From the NCBI GenBank assembly GCA_031763025.1, contig JASSKH010000003.1:4578718-4642717 (forward strand): DNA of 64,000 nucleotides. The letters run 5' to 3'. Shown here one piece after another: positions 34,957 through 45,488 of the stretch. The position numbers and the translations under genes are program-made. The stretch is from Macrocystis pyrifera. Its lineage: Eukaryota > Sar > Phaeophyceae > Laminariales > Laminariaceae. The notes beneath the pieces were generated by a model. It saw only the letters and a list, made by a program, of their open reading frames with translations. It searched no databases and was not told where the DNA came from. How positions within the stretch are numbered: position 1 is the stretch's first letter; every line of letters begins with the position of its first letter.

Positions 34957-35333
34957 TTAAATAGTGGGTTTCCTAGGTATCGCTGCTTCCCCCAACCGCT
35001 TACACCAGCCAGCGTCGCAGGGCAAGCGAGACACTCAAACAACAGCAGGTACTACTCTAATTCCGCACACGTCGCCGGCGTCAGCTCTTTATCATTAGCT
35101 CTCTATCATCAAAGCTAGCAATACAGGCGGCCCCAAATATAGATATAGGCAGACTTTCATAAGCGCCCAGCAAGCCTTCCGCGACGCCTACGTGGACGCC
35201 CCTCAACAGGTGATTGTCCGCCATCAGCAGTAGCAGGCTGGCAGTACCCGTCGATGGAAGTACTACGGTAGCACGTGCCGTTTCCACTCACGACGGTCTG
35301 TCTCCCTCCTTCCTCGTCGTCGAATCCAACCTC

Positions 35334-38107
35334 CTACCGGCGAGCGGCGGTTGCTTGAGCCACACTGAGCTGGTGCTGCTCAAGTGTGTCCGCCCATGTG
35401 CCCTTCTCAACAAGCTCCGCCAGGTTCTGGTGCGTTGCTGCCAGCAGGTTTTCCTCGGGCATTGCCTCAGGAAGGAGTCCCGGTCCGATGACGACAGGTA
35501 GGTCTTGTCGAAGAACCCCCCAGCGGACGCCTTGTCAAACCCGACACGAACACGCCCGTTGACGCTACCAACGTTGGCTTCATCCGCGACAAACGCCGCG
35601 TACATCCGCCCACTGCCCAGCACTACTGAAGCAAGGTCATCTCGAAAACCGGCAGTGGAGAGTACTGCATCGTTGATGTCGGTGTATCAGGAGACGGGAT
35701 GAATGGTATTCAGCAGGCACCGGGATTGCATCAATCCTGGCGCAATTAACAGCTAACCTAGCGGTTTAAACTACAAAATTTAATGCCCGAACATGACGAA
35801 CGGTAATGGCGAAGCTGAGCACAGACTATATACATGGTAAGTATCAAAATATGCAAGATGACAACCTTGTCCGTCGTACAATCCTACATTTCCCAAACGC
35901 ACGTGCCAAGCTGACCTTGTTACGCAGTATTCTGCGACTGCAGGGGCCAAGTACGTAGACTTTGGAGGGTGATTCGCCGATACCACAACGCCTATGGCGT
36001 CCAGCTCGGGCTGCCTGGCGCCAATCTTGGGGGCCAAACTCTGTACTTTCCGGTCCGCTAAACTCGAGTTGCACACGTATTCCGAGCTCTTGTGCGCCAC
36101 AATGTTGACGGAGGCATGCAGACGGTGGTCGTTTCTCGCCTTCTTCGGTGTACGACCCGCCTTCGAGCCCAGATACACAGAAATTATCGGGGCGGTCTCT
36201 ACGGTCATGTCAGCCTTTTCCAGCGCACCTGAGCGCCAAGTGTATCATTATCGGGCCAAAAAGGACTTGGTTGGTATATCTAACACAACGACACCGGCGC
36301 ATGAAGCGACAGAGATAATGGCATGCAGCACTGCAACACCGTTAGATAGTGTCGCGACTCCTTCTACTCCAACTAAAAGCAAGATAACAACCTTTGAGCG
36401 CAAATAAAGAACCCAAGATAACTAACCAACAAGAAGACCCTCATCAGTTTCCGAACGTTGTGTCTAGTCGTGTAGGACTCACGTTTAAGACGATCGACGC
36501 GTGACACACAATCAGGCAGGGCGATGACGAGAGTTCCGGTTTCGGCCAGGAGTGAATAGACGTCTGCTAAAACTCCGAACAAGTCAGTGGCGCTGCCTTC
36601 TTCTTCCGACAAGATGTTTTCATCCGCCGCCAAATTGAGGAAGATGAGACCGTACGCTCGACCGAAGGGGAGGTTGTTCACGTCCGGTGGGGGCGATCTC
36701 ACGAGCAAGGAGACGGCTGACACGGAAGTCACCATTGACCTGTACGTGACGGCAAATGAAGCCAGCGTTAAGAGCATAAAAAACGTAAACAATATGCCGC
36801 GTATCCCTGGTGCACAGCACAGAGAAGCGAGGTACGCGCACTAACGATATACCGTACAAAGCTGTCGTCATCGTCACACCTGATCTCTTCCAAGCTGTCA
36901 TCCTCAGGGGCGGGAAGCACGACCGGAACAGGCGTCTTCCTCTTGCTCTTGCCTTTGTTAGTGGCTGCAAACGAAACATGAACATCACACAACGAAGTAG
37001 AGGAAGGACATAATTAACAAAACAGGGGAAAGTATTCAGCCGCGCAGTTAGATCAAGCGCTTTCGTCTCTGTTTTCAGCAAAATGTAGCAAAGCAACACC
37101 CATCCATCCTCACCCGTTGTTGTCGTCGGCCCCGCGTCACCTCTCCCCACGACTTTGTCGGTGCCCTCGGAGGTCTCAGTCGGTTCGGGACCCGCGCCTT
37201 CGCCGCCGCTGCCCCCTCCTTCCCCATCTCTGTCGTTGCTGTCGCCGCCTCCTTCCGGCGTTTCCCCTGGGGGGTCGGCAACGCCGTCAGTACTCGCCTC
37301 ATCGCCTGCACCACCTGCCGGTGAAGATGACATCTGCCCCTTCGATGGCTTCGCTTTCGCCGGGGCCTTAGGCGCCTTTATCACCGCGACTGCAGTAAAA
37401 AAATTCGTTGCTTTGGTCCTGGAGGCCTCCACCTTCGCCCGGTATTCAGTTGCCAACTGCGACAGCTCGGCAGTTCCCATTATAGCCTGCGCAGAGAGCC
37501 ACCGCGAGATCGAAGAAGTACACGCAAAAAACATCGGGAACAAGAGGTGTGCTAAGGAACACACGCGACATACCGTAGTGTTGTATACTACTGTAGTAGG
37601 GTATGCATCAGCCCACGGTCTAGAAATGACCTGTTGTTGTCATGACCTTAGGCGTATTTGTTTGGTGGAGGCACAGAAAATCGCGGGAAGAAATCGTACC
37701 CAGCATCAAGGTTCATGTCAAAATGAAAATCCAAACCCTCAGATTACGTCTTTTTTTTGGCAGGTCGATACTGCGTTTGTATGATATACCAGGTACATAT
37801 ATTTTAACAACGTTATTGAAATCCTCTCATCGGCACTTGTTTGTCGAGAGACGGATGTTTACACTGCAACCCACACGGCACATAAAAAATGTAAGCCGAT
37901 TGGGTTCGACCGACTTAGCCCGACTGTTCTTACCCCAAGCGCGGTCCTTAGCGGTTGGCCCTGGAGGAGAGTCACATGCGTTTCGTCGACCCTGGCGTTA
38001 GGGTGTTTCTCCGCGAGATTCTTCTTGTACTTCTTGACCTCTAGGTCGATGGCCTGGTAATGCGCTTGGAAAGAACGGATCTTTTCGTAGGCCAATTGAC
38101 CACGCAT
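35334..38107 (-). CDS. Unrecognised multi-exon host gene
   Basis: Six minus-strand exons join with consistent splice sites and phase: 37976-38107 (starts MRGQLAYEKIRSFQ), 37114-37486 (helical start, then an Ala/Pro/Gly/acidic low-complexity stretch), 36880-36964 (basic, NKGKSKRKTPVPVV), 36483-36739 (GRAYGLIFLNLAADE, LLAETGTLVIALPD), 36340-36372 and 35955-36228 or a little further (APIISVYLGSK, HASVNIVAHKSSEY). A last exon, 35334-35664, is likely (GRMYAAFVADEANVG, then AMPEENLLAATHQ and a TAG stop), but its junction is uncertain and it needs a one-base change in a G6 run (35515-35520) to stay in frame. The hydrophobic strand patterns in exon 4 suggest an alpha/beta fold, perhaps a methyltransferase-like one. 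I do not recognise the family, and upstream exons may exist. Confidence 0.5.
37797..37805. repeat. TACCAGGTA site
   Basis: Exact 9-mer within the intron between the first two exons of the unrecognised minus-strand gene. Confidence 0.8.
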
Positions 38108-38729
38108 GTACCTGGCAATAAACGCCCAACAGGCGAGCGATACACACGACTATCAATGACAACGTTATCGCGGTACCCTGGTTAGAAAGAAAGGGGCAGT
38201 ACACAAAAACAGTACTCTTCGTCAAGACCGAGATCACAGGGCTGAAGAGTCGTCGGTACTTGAAAAAATCAAACATAGTTGCGTTCGGATTGCTCATATT
38301 GCACTATTTTTCAGAGAACAACAAAGAGGAAAAAAGAGGAAACATCATGGCGCTAGGCAACACTTGTGTTTGCCCGCCTGCTTGCGTTGTTGCATTCTGC
38401 TGTCTGATCGACACGAACATCCTGCTGTATGTACTTTGCTGCCCTGTGCAGGGCCGATTACCGACTGCATGGTGTTGCGCTGTGCTCGCGGCACGTCGAA
38501 ACTGTGGCTACCGGAGTTTGGCTTGTGCCTTCACGCCGTGGTGTGCGCAGCAGAAGCAGCGTCAGTAACAAGAACAATGAAATGACGACACCGAAACGGT
38601 GGCAATTCACCCCGCAGGCAAAGACACACATCTTATGGTAGGTATTAATTAGGGCTAGTATGATACAAATTGTATGCAGTACAGAAGCAGCAGAGTACTC
38701 CAGTATTAACGAGTATAGAGCGTGCGCAC

Positions 38730-39060
38730 CAGTATTCGGGTTGCAACATCATATCATTATCCCTTATTCGGGTTATATAGTATCAGTGCGCAGAATGATT
38801 ATCTAAAACTGAAAATTGTCCTGTTGACCCGGGCAGCATCCAGGGGAGCCGCTGGCCTATATCTTTGACAAGGAATTACATATAGAGTACTGGTACGCGC
38901 GTTCGGTTTATCACAATACTTACTTGTAAAATTCGGTAAAAATGGAATATAGACGAGACGTATTACGCAGCTTGCAAAGTTGAGTACCAGGTATCAACTA
39001 TTTAATCAGTCGAACTCACAGCTAGCTGACGTATTTCAAAATTTATAAAAACATAATAAA
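38730..39060 (+). repeat. Dispersed repeat R2, copy A
   Basis: Shares long blocks with 43518-43740 (same strand) and 56985-57310 (reverse): GTTGACCCGGGCAGCATCCA, TATATCTTTGACAAGGAATT, AGACGAGACGTATTACGCAG and TTTCAAAATTTATAA. Copy A carries several extra short insertions, most flanked by TA: TACCAGGTA at 38985, a TACTGGTA near 38889 and TACTTACT where the others read TACTTG. No coding capacity and no clear terminal repeats are seen, so its class is unknown. Confidence 0.8.
38985..38993. repeat. TACCAGGTA micro-insertion, filled site (repeat R2)
   Basis: This copy reads GAGTACCAGGTATCAAC. The copies at about 43650 and 57065 (reverse strand) both read GAGTATCAAC. The 7-base difference CCAGGTA is the opposite-strand form of the one seen in the Copia LTR and leaves TA on both sides. 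Confidence 0.9.
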
Positions 39061-39620
39061 TACAAGAGCTTCGCATGGGTGCCTGCCGGCACCCATGCTC
39101 CGGATAGGGAAATATACCTCAGTGCCAATTCGTGATTACTTTTTTTAGCAATTATAAATACGCCATTCGATCTTATAAATAGTACGAACATGATCAGGTC
39201 AATGCCAAAAGTGATGCAGGAAAAAGGCAATGCCGAGTTTTCAGTTCTCAGCTTTGTCTCACTCGCATTACTATTGACCAACTTTTTTGCGACGTTGTTT
39301 CGTTTTTTTTTTTTTTTCAGCGATCTCTGAAGCCGAAAAATCAGAACCGTCTACTATTATGGGGCGGGAAACCATCGATACTATTGATCTTTGTCCTGGA
39401 GGGGGCAGAAGTCAGCTCAGATCTGAGAGGTTTATCACATTTCTCAGAACTGAGATTACTTGCATTTTGTGGACCATAGTACTGCTGCCCTTTATCTGCC
39501 CAGTTGCCAAGTAGTACCCCATACCCACGCCGAAGTATCATGCCAACCTATCTACGACGAGTTGTACCTACTGCCAACGGTGCTTGTGCAGGAGAGATGG
39601 CCTCTCATTTGCACATGAAA

Positions 39621-39625
39621 GCGAT

Positions 39626-39657
<32 letters not shown>

Positions 39658-39745
39658 AACAGCACCATTGCTGCTGCTGTGTGCAGACGCAGCCGCAACA
39701 TCAGCAGCAGCACTACCGAAGCAGCAGCAGCAGCAGACAACATGT
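39621..39745. repeat. CAG/CTG-rich microsatellite cluster
   Basis: Several short CAG/GCA runs within 120 bases, interrupted by CACAACAGCACC and CCGCAACATCAG. The Ala-, Ser- and Gln-rich open frames across it are by-products of the repeat. Confidence 0.8.
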
Positions 39746-40233
39746 CAGCTTGCAGCATCCGCCCAAATTACTGCGAGTACAGGATGCGTTACGCGTATTT
39801 TTACCAACCAGTATACGCGCATTATCTACCCTGACTGGTATGAAATACTCCATCATGACTACAGGCAGTAATCGCAGCATATATTCCGAGATGCTGCTAT
39901 AATAGTAGGAGCAGTATCAAACACCTGATACCTGATACTTGGTACGTGATATCGATCGACAATACAGAACAACCTGACAACCGCAAAGTGCACTGCTAAC
40001 ATGGGCTGAATTCTCAGTGTGAACCCCGAATTATTCAGGTCGGATACACGTGAAGCACACGCAGCACAATATCCACAGCACCACACAACCCCGATACACT
40101 GCGAGTACTCGTAGTGGAAGCAAACAGTCCCGAACCCTCGATTACCTCCAGCAGTAGCGCTCGCCGAAATAACTTGACGTGTTTTCACCAGAAAATGGTA
40201 AGGCGAACATCTTATCTTGCAGTAGTATACCGG

Positions 40234-40242
40234 TACCTGGTA
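40234..40242. repeat. TACCTGGTA site
   Basis: Exact 9-mer in unassigned DNA, close to a near-copy TACCTGGCA at about 40319. Confidence 0.8.
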
Positions 40243-40764
40243 ACGAAGGATCGTATCTTAAAGCGGGACTGTATGAAGTAAGTAGTATCTTAAATTTCTT
40301 TATTAAGTAACAGTAAATACCTGGCAGCTGGATATGATCGAAAAAAGTGAAAACCGTCTGCTGTGAGTACGACCGATTAAGTGGTTGAAACTCAAGTTTG
40401 GAAGCTGCGTTATATTGCGTGATACGTCAGACACGCTCATCGGGAGCGCTTGTTATGGATATTTGGTTTTACTTTGTACATCTTCCAAGTAGAATACCTC
40501 TGAACTACTACTCTACTGCTGTACTGTTGCTGCCGTACGTAGTAGTACTCGTATTTCAATGCGCCTCCAGAGATCAGACCTTGCAGCAGCAGTAGACAGT
40601 CCGGGCATGTACGACCACCTGTATGGTATCCTCCGATATGATTGGTCGGTTTTTCTTATCGACCACACTCGGTCGAATTCATACTCTCCAACAACCTCCA
40701 TCCCATTCCCCCAGCGAAAACAAATGACGTGCCGATTTTTATCCAACGATCTGGTAGCAAGTTG

Positions 40765-41102
40765 CCGGCGTCCCCGGTGGCTTGGTAGGTGGTCCGCGTG
40801 CCTATCAAGATCAATTTCGTGGGTTCAAGCCTCACCGAGTGCATGCTCGTAGGGGCTTTTTCTTGCATAAAAAGAGATTGATTGGCGGAAAGCGCGAGAG
40901 CGTGAGTTAGCTACATTCGATGAAAATCGACGAGCAGTGGGAAGGCTGAACCCTACGCGCGATAAAAATAAAGGGCACGTACCGGGGGGGAGAAGGGAAG
41001 ACACCTGTGACCACGGCTTGTCCAGAAGGTTTTATAAAACCTCTCCTACGAGTGGGCTGGAAAGTGAAAGTGATGATGAAACAAAAAAAAAAAAAAAAAA
41101 AA
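40765..41102 (+). mobile_element. tRNA-derived SINE S1, copy 1 with A tail
   Basis: The 338-bp element starts GGCGTCCCCGGTGGCTTGG. It has a tRNA-like head with an A box (TGGCTTGGTAGGTGG) and a B box (GTGGGTTCAAGCCTC), then a ~260-bp body containing TTTTTCTTGCATAAAA and CTGTGACCACGGCTTGT, and ends in about 20 A. It matches 57455-57787 in reverse. Head, body and A tail are diagnostic of a tRNA-derived SINE mobilised by LINE machinery; the partner LINE is not known. Confidence 0.88.
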
Positions 41103-41139
41103 GAGCGGCGCGATATCCCGGGAAGGCGCGAACCGAGAA

Positions 41140-42060
41140 AAAATCACGATTCGTGATTTTTAGGCATGCCAAAGATCACGATCCGTGACATTTCAGTTCT
41201 AACGAAAAAAGCCGAAAACGTCGCGTTTCGTGATATTTTCAAATAGTTAGAGTTCTGATATTTCGAATCCAACGTTTTTTGGGGGGTGTGGAGCAAACTC
41301 TCGAGAGTGGGGCACGGCCAGGCCGGGCTGGGCCGTCCGCACCTGTCCCAGCCCGTGACATATTCAAATCGCGGGCCGAAGCCTGACCCAGCCTGCGAGA
41401 TTCCAACTTCACCGACCGTCGGCCAAGCTCGTTTCGCTAGATTCCATCTCGCAGGCCGTCTGCCCGGCCTGGCCTGTGACATCCCCAGGTCATTTTCGCG
41501 TTTATCTTCCAGCAGTGGCTCCTCCTCCTGGAAATTTCGAGGCCACAACCTCTTCGTTTGCCCGCGCCCAGCGGTGTCTTTGGGTAGCCGCCCGTTGTCC
41601 ACAAGCGGCGTACGAAGCAGAGTCTGCCATGCTCCTATGCCGACCATCGGACACCGTTGGTGCACGTGGGTTGCGTATTGCCTTGATCAGGCGTATTTTG
41701 AGACACGACAAATGTCACGAATCGTGATTTTGTTTTTTTTTTAGGGAAAAGCTAAAAAAATTGGCGTCATGAATCGTGATTTTTTTTGTCGTGAATTATT
41801 GTAGTTCTTTCCTATCCGAGGTTCGATTCTCGGCCTTGCTGATGCTACCGCTTTATACTGCCGACTCCTTTATTCTCCTGACTCCTTTGGTTTGCGGGCC
41901 GCCATCGGCCTGTTCGACCCCCTCGGTCTTGCCTTACTCGGTGGCTGTCTTCCCTTGCCCCTTTCTCTTCGCGAGTCGACTTAGGGCCACTCCTAACGAA
42001 CAAAAAAAGTCACGATTCGTGAGATTTTTGTCGTGAATCGTGAGATTTTTTGTCGTGATG
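41140..42060. repeat. Cluster of TCACGAWTCGTGA palindromes
   Basis: The 13-mer TCACGATTCGTGA (41144, 42010) or its complement form TCACGAATCGTGA (41715), with near-copies at about 41175, 41767 and 42030, brackets 0.9 kb of GC-rich DNA (GGCCGGGCTGGGCC-type inverted words at 41310-41480) and a B-box-like CCGAGGTTCGATTCTCGG (41816-41833). Each is followed by a T run. No protein is convincing here. The arrangement might mark the ends of a non-autonomous element or binding sites. Confidence 0.55.
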
Positions 42061-42565
42061 TGTTTGCGATTTTTTTTTTTTTTTACTTTTACTTCTCTAA
42101 AAATTCTCCCGAGGTAAATTTTTGAGGTAAATTTCTGAAAAAACGGCCGGAAAAGACTTCAGCGAAGTAAGGATTTCAGCGAAAGTTACGGTAACTTTTG
42201 GCTCTCTGTTTCATTGGCCTACACGCACCGAGCATTATCCCGACGCAGAACGCAACTAAAATCTCGAAGGATCAAAACACCGAGCATCTTCCATGCCACC
42301 ATGCTGCTTGCCGTACGCATCACGACAACCGCTGGGAGCACAGAGGCTCGAGAGGTGTAGCTTGGGTATAGCGCGCACGAGCGGCGTTGGATCGTGCCAG
42401 CGGGTCGCCGCCGCTGCTACGGTACACGCTTTCGCCCGCTTGGTGACGACGTGGAGGATGCGTCGTCCCAAAAAAGGACTCGTATTCACACTCGTACTCG
42501 TACTCGTGCTCGTAGAGAGCGCGACAGCATGACAGCTCGTGTATCATTTCGATTTCACCATACTA

Positions 42566-42664
42566 CGGCTGCAGCAGCAGCAGCAGCAGCGGCAGCAGCG
42601 GCAGCAGCGGCGGCGGCGGCGGAGCGGAGCGCGCCGGCGCTGTGGCGTGCGTAGGCCGAGCGCA

Positions 42665-42707
<43 letters not shown>

Positions 42708-42716
42708 CAATCCAAA
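42566..42716. repeat. CAG/CGG microsatellites
   Basis: CAG units grade into CGG units (42570-42625), followed 45 bases later by a second pure CAG run (42665-42710). A short ACTCGT array precedes them at 42480-42515. Poly-Ala and poly-Gln frames across it are artefacts of the repeat. Confidence 0.85.
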
Positions 42717-43517
42717 AATGGAAGCTGGTTGGTGCTGGTGCTTGCTGGTGCTGGTGCTGGTGCTGACGCTGTTTATTTTTGTTGCTCACGCTGCCCCTAG
42801 CTGCGTCTAGCGCCAGCTAGCTGCTATTGCTGCTTGTAGTCGTGGGATGGCTGTGGTGGCTACGCGGTCAACTGTGCCGCCGAAAACGTTGCTGGGCTGC
42901 CGTCGCTACTCGCACGCTGTTTTTTTTTCCGTTCACAGCATTCGTTCTTTTTTTGTTTGCCGCGTTGCCTCACCTCCCCACTTCCCTTCTTATTTTCGGA
43001 GGCGTCGCCTGCAGGATTTGATTTACCTCACTCGCAAACACACCGAAATCAGGAAGGGAAGGAAATTCACTTTTTTTAGCGGAAGTAAAGTTTTTTTTTT
43101 TTTTTACCTCTATCGCAAACACTCTAATATGCAGTAGAGCCGCTTGGTAGAGCTAGACGTCGCAACCAGGGAAGGGTAGACAAACCACGTAGACAAACGC
43201 AGGGAAGCCAGACGAAGAAACTGAGCTAGGATATCCGACTACGAACTCTGTACTCGTGGATATCCGGTAGGTACGTTACACAAAGAAATGCGGCGCAACC
43301 TGAAATAACGCGGTGGAACCCAAACCAACCAGCTTCAACACATGCAGATAGTCTGTACAAGCGTAACATTCCAACACACCCACCAAGCACACTTGTCGTA
43401 CCGATGAGCAACTCTGTAGGCTACCTGCTACTGCTGTGGCGCTGCAGCAAGTGCTAACATGGAGCTGTACATTCGCTACAGAACATTGATAATGCCAATA
43501 CACTGATTTCGTCAACT

Positions 43518-43740
43518 TCTTAACACGCTGGCCTGTATCTTTGACAAGGAATTACATACGAGTATAGAATACGCGCGTTTGGTTTATTACAATACTTGTA
43601 AAATTCGGTAAAAATGGAATATAAACGAGACGTATTACGCAGCTTGCAAAGTTGAGTATCAACTATTTAATCAGTCGAACTCACATCTGACGTATTTCAA
43701 AATTTATAATAAAATATATAAATATCATATATAAAAAAAT
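43518..43740 (+). repeat. Dispersed repeat R2, copy B
   Basis: Shorter copy of the 38730-39060 family, starting at CTGTATCTTTGACAAGGAAT. It has the empty form (GAGTATCAAC) of the TACCAGGTA site, but its own extra TACGAGTA insertion (near 43552) where copy C reads GTATAG. Confidence 0.8.
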
Positions 43741-43744
43741 TGGG

Positions 43745-43880
43745 TTTTAGCCAAAATCAGGTATGTGTATACCTGGCCACTTTTCGGCCAAAATCAGTTA
43801 CATGCTAAAAACAAGAACAAAACACACCCCTGGAGCCCTGTTATTGGCCAGGCTGACATCGTAACTGATTTTGGCTCGAA
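43745..43880. repeat. TGATTTTGGC inverted-repeat cluster
   Basis: GCCAAAATCAGTTAC (43787-43801) faces its exact complement GTAACTGATTTTGGC (43861-43875) across about 60 bases. A further arm, GCCAAAATCAGGTA, sits at 43750, and a TACCTGG at 43770. Related arms recur at 43920 and at 44567-44614. This looks like debris of a small inverted-repeat element. Confidence 0.6.
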
Positions 43881-44566
43881 AAAGTCAAGGTATCCCTGAT
43901 TTTTCTACTCTGTCTAGCGTTCAACTGATTTTGGCCAACTTTGAACCAATCAGAGAGGCCACATATGTGTTTTCTCTCCGTCTGCGTCTGCCCTCCCTCG
44001 GTTGAAATTCTTCTGTATTGACGTATAAACTCTGTACTCGTACGTCGCACGGAAAAGTACGTATATACGTGCATACATGCGTACGCTGGTTTCACTTTTT
44101 CTCTCCTTTGGGGTGTGCAATGTGTTTCAGTTAGTTGCTGTGTGTACTCTGTTGTTTTCTACCACTATGTTCACAGCAGTCTTTACAGCACCATGGCCAC
44201 ACGGCATTTCGTCTGCACCACCCCGCGTCGAAGTGGTCTCAGGTTTGGTACGGCAAGATAATTTCGTGCCGAGCAGGCGGTTCCGCGAGGACGGTCTAGA
44301 AGCTTTAAAGCTGTCAACGGGGGGGGGGTGCCAGAGTAAATACTCTTGGCGCTCCGGCCGTGGCGAAACAAACGAAGCATGTTAATAGTGACTCTCTGCA
44401 AGTCCAAGTGGAGCCAGTGGTACCTACACCCTGAAGAAAACAAAACGATTCAGATTTTGGAAGCCATGTGGCACGCTTAGTGCTTTTTAGGCGCATTCTT
44501 TTTTTACCGGATTGTCATGGACATCACACCGCTCGTGGCGCGCGTTTTTTACTTGGTTTTAGCATG

Positions 44567-44596
44567 TACCTGATTTTGGCTCAAACGGATCAGGTA
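44567..44596. repeat. 30-bp mini-element with TA-flanked CCTGAT ends
   Basis: Starts TACCTGATTTTGGC and ends GGATCAGGTA, so CCTGAT/ATCAGG inverted ends are flanked by TA. A second TACCTGATTTTGGC follows at 44601. These ends begin with CCTG, like the recurrent TACCTGGTA sites. Confidence 0.5.
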
Positions 44597-44624
44597 TGTA
44601 TACCTGATTTTGGCATTTATTTGC

Positions 44625-44826
44625 CCTAAAAAACTCATGCGGCAAATACTCTTCCATTTGGTGCGTTTCAATGCCCGCCCAGCGGCCGCATGAATTGTGG
44701 TCCTGATTAGTTGTGGGAAACGAATAGATTCAGTGCAGCCCGAGAAAAAGAATATATATATCTAGGAAGAACGTCCGTACTGATTCGGCTGGCGAGGCCC
44801 AGGATGGACCCAAACACGTTTTTTGG
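44625..44826 (+). repeat. Dispersed repeat R3, copy lacking the SINE
   Basis: Matches 57393-57454 plus 57788-57912 (CTCATGCGGCAAATA, CAATGCCCGCCCAGCGGCCG, then ATTGTGGT and CGAATAGATTCAGTGCAGCC). It gives the empty site for SINE copy 2: GCATGA runs straight into ATTGTGGT at 44693/44694. Confidence 0.8.
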
Positions 44827-44834
44827 TTGTCCAC

Positions 44835-45110
44835 TTCCACGAAAAAAATGCTTGATATTAATTGAAGAAGCCGAAATGGTGGGGGGGGGGGGGGGGGCAT
44901 GCCCTGGCCCGTCCTCCCCCTGCATGCGTACGCCTTCCTTACCCCTATATAAAATAGCCGGAGGGAAGAGAGAAAAGGGGGGGGGGGGTCGCCTTGTCCC
45001 TTTTCGCTTGCTTACGCCTCCCCCCTCCTCCACACAAACGAAACGCGGTCGACCTCCTTACCGGTCGCGCTCCGCTAGTGGAACGCCTCCCCAGACGCCT
45101 CCACGCCGGG
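44835..45110 (+). repeat. Repeat shared with the DIRS-like element's left flank
   Basis: About 250 bases, from GTCCACTTCCACGAAAAAAA to GCTCCGCTAGTGGAACGCCT, nearly match 50090-50340, including G runs and a TATATAAAATAG segment. It is probably terminal sequence of another DIRS-like copy truncated here. Confidence 0.7.
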
Positions 45111-45138
45111 GACCCACCTCGACTGCCAATCGATTATG

Positions 45139-45488
45139 AGTGTAGTGATTCCGTTTCAAACGGCCCGTGCGATCGGGATCAAGCCACTACTAATCGACCA
45201 CTATGTGCTTGTGCTTTCGGGTGGTTCCGTTTCTAACGGCCCGTTCGTACCGGGAACCCACCACGATTGCTAAACGAATATGTGATGATTCCGTTTCTAA
45301 CGGCCCGTGCGATCGGGATTATGCCACCACTTAATCGACCACCACTTACGCGTGCTTTCTAGTGGTTCCGTTTCTAACGGCCCGTGCGATCGGGAACCCA
45401 CCACGAAAACTAAACGATTAATATGTAATGATTCCGTTTCAAACGGCCCGTGCGATCGGGATTAAACAACTACTAATCGACCACTATG
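45139..45488. repeat. ~70-bp satellite array, left part (about 5 monomers)
   Basis: Monomers of about 70 bp centre on TCCGTTTCTAACGGCCCGTG and CGATCGGGATTA. The core can fold: CCGTT pairs with AACGG and CCCG with CGGG. Alternate monomers differ (GTGCGATCGGG or TTCGTACCGGG), so the higher-order unit is about 140-210 bp. The array continues at 48917-49693 on the other side of an inserted retroelement. Confidence 0.9.

Noticed and set aside
42394-42789. Poly-Ala and poly-Gln proteins
   Set aside because: Translations of CAG/CGG microsatellites on all frames, with no flanking conserved sequence.
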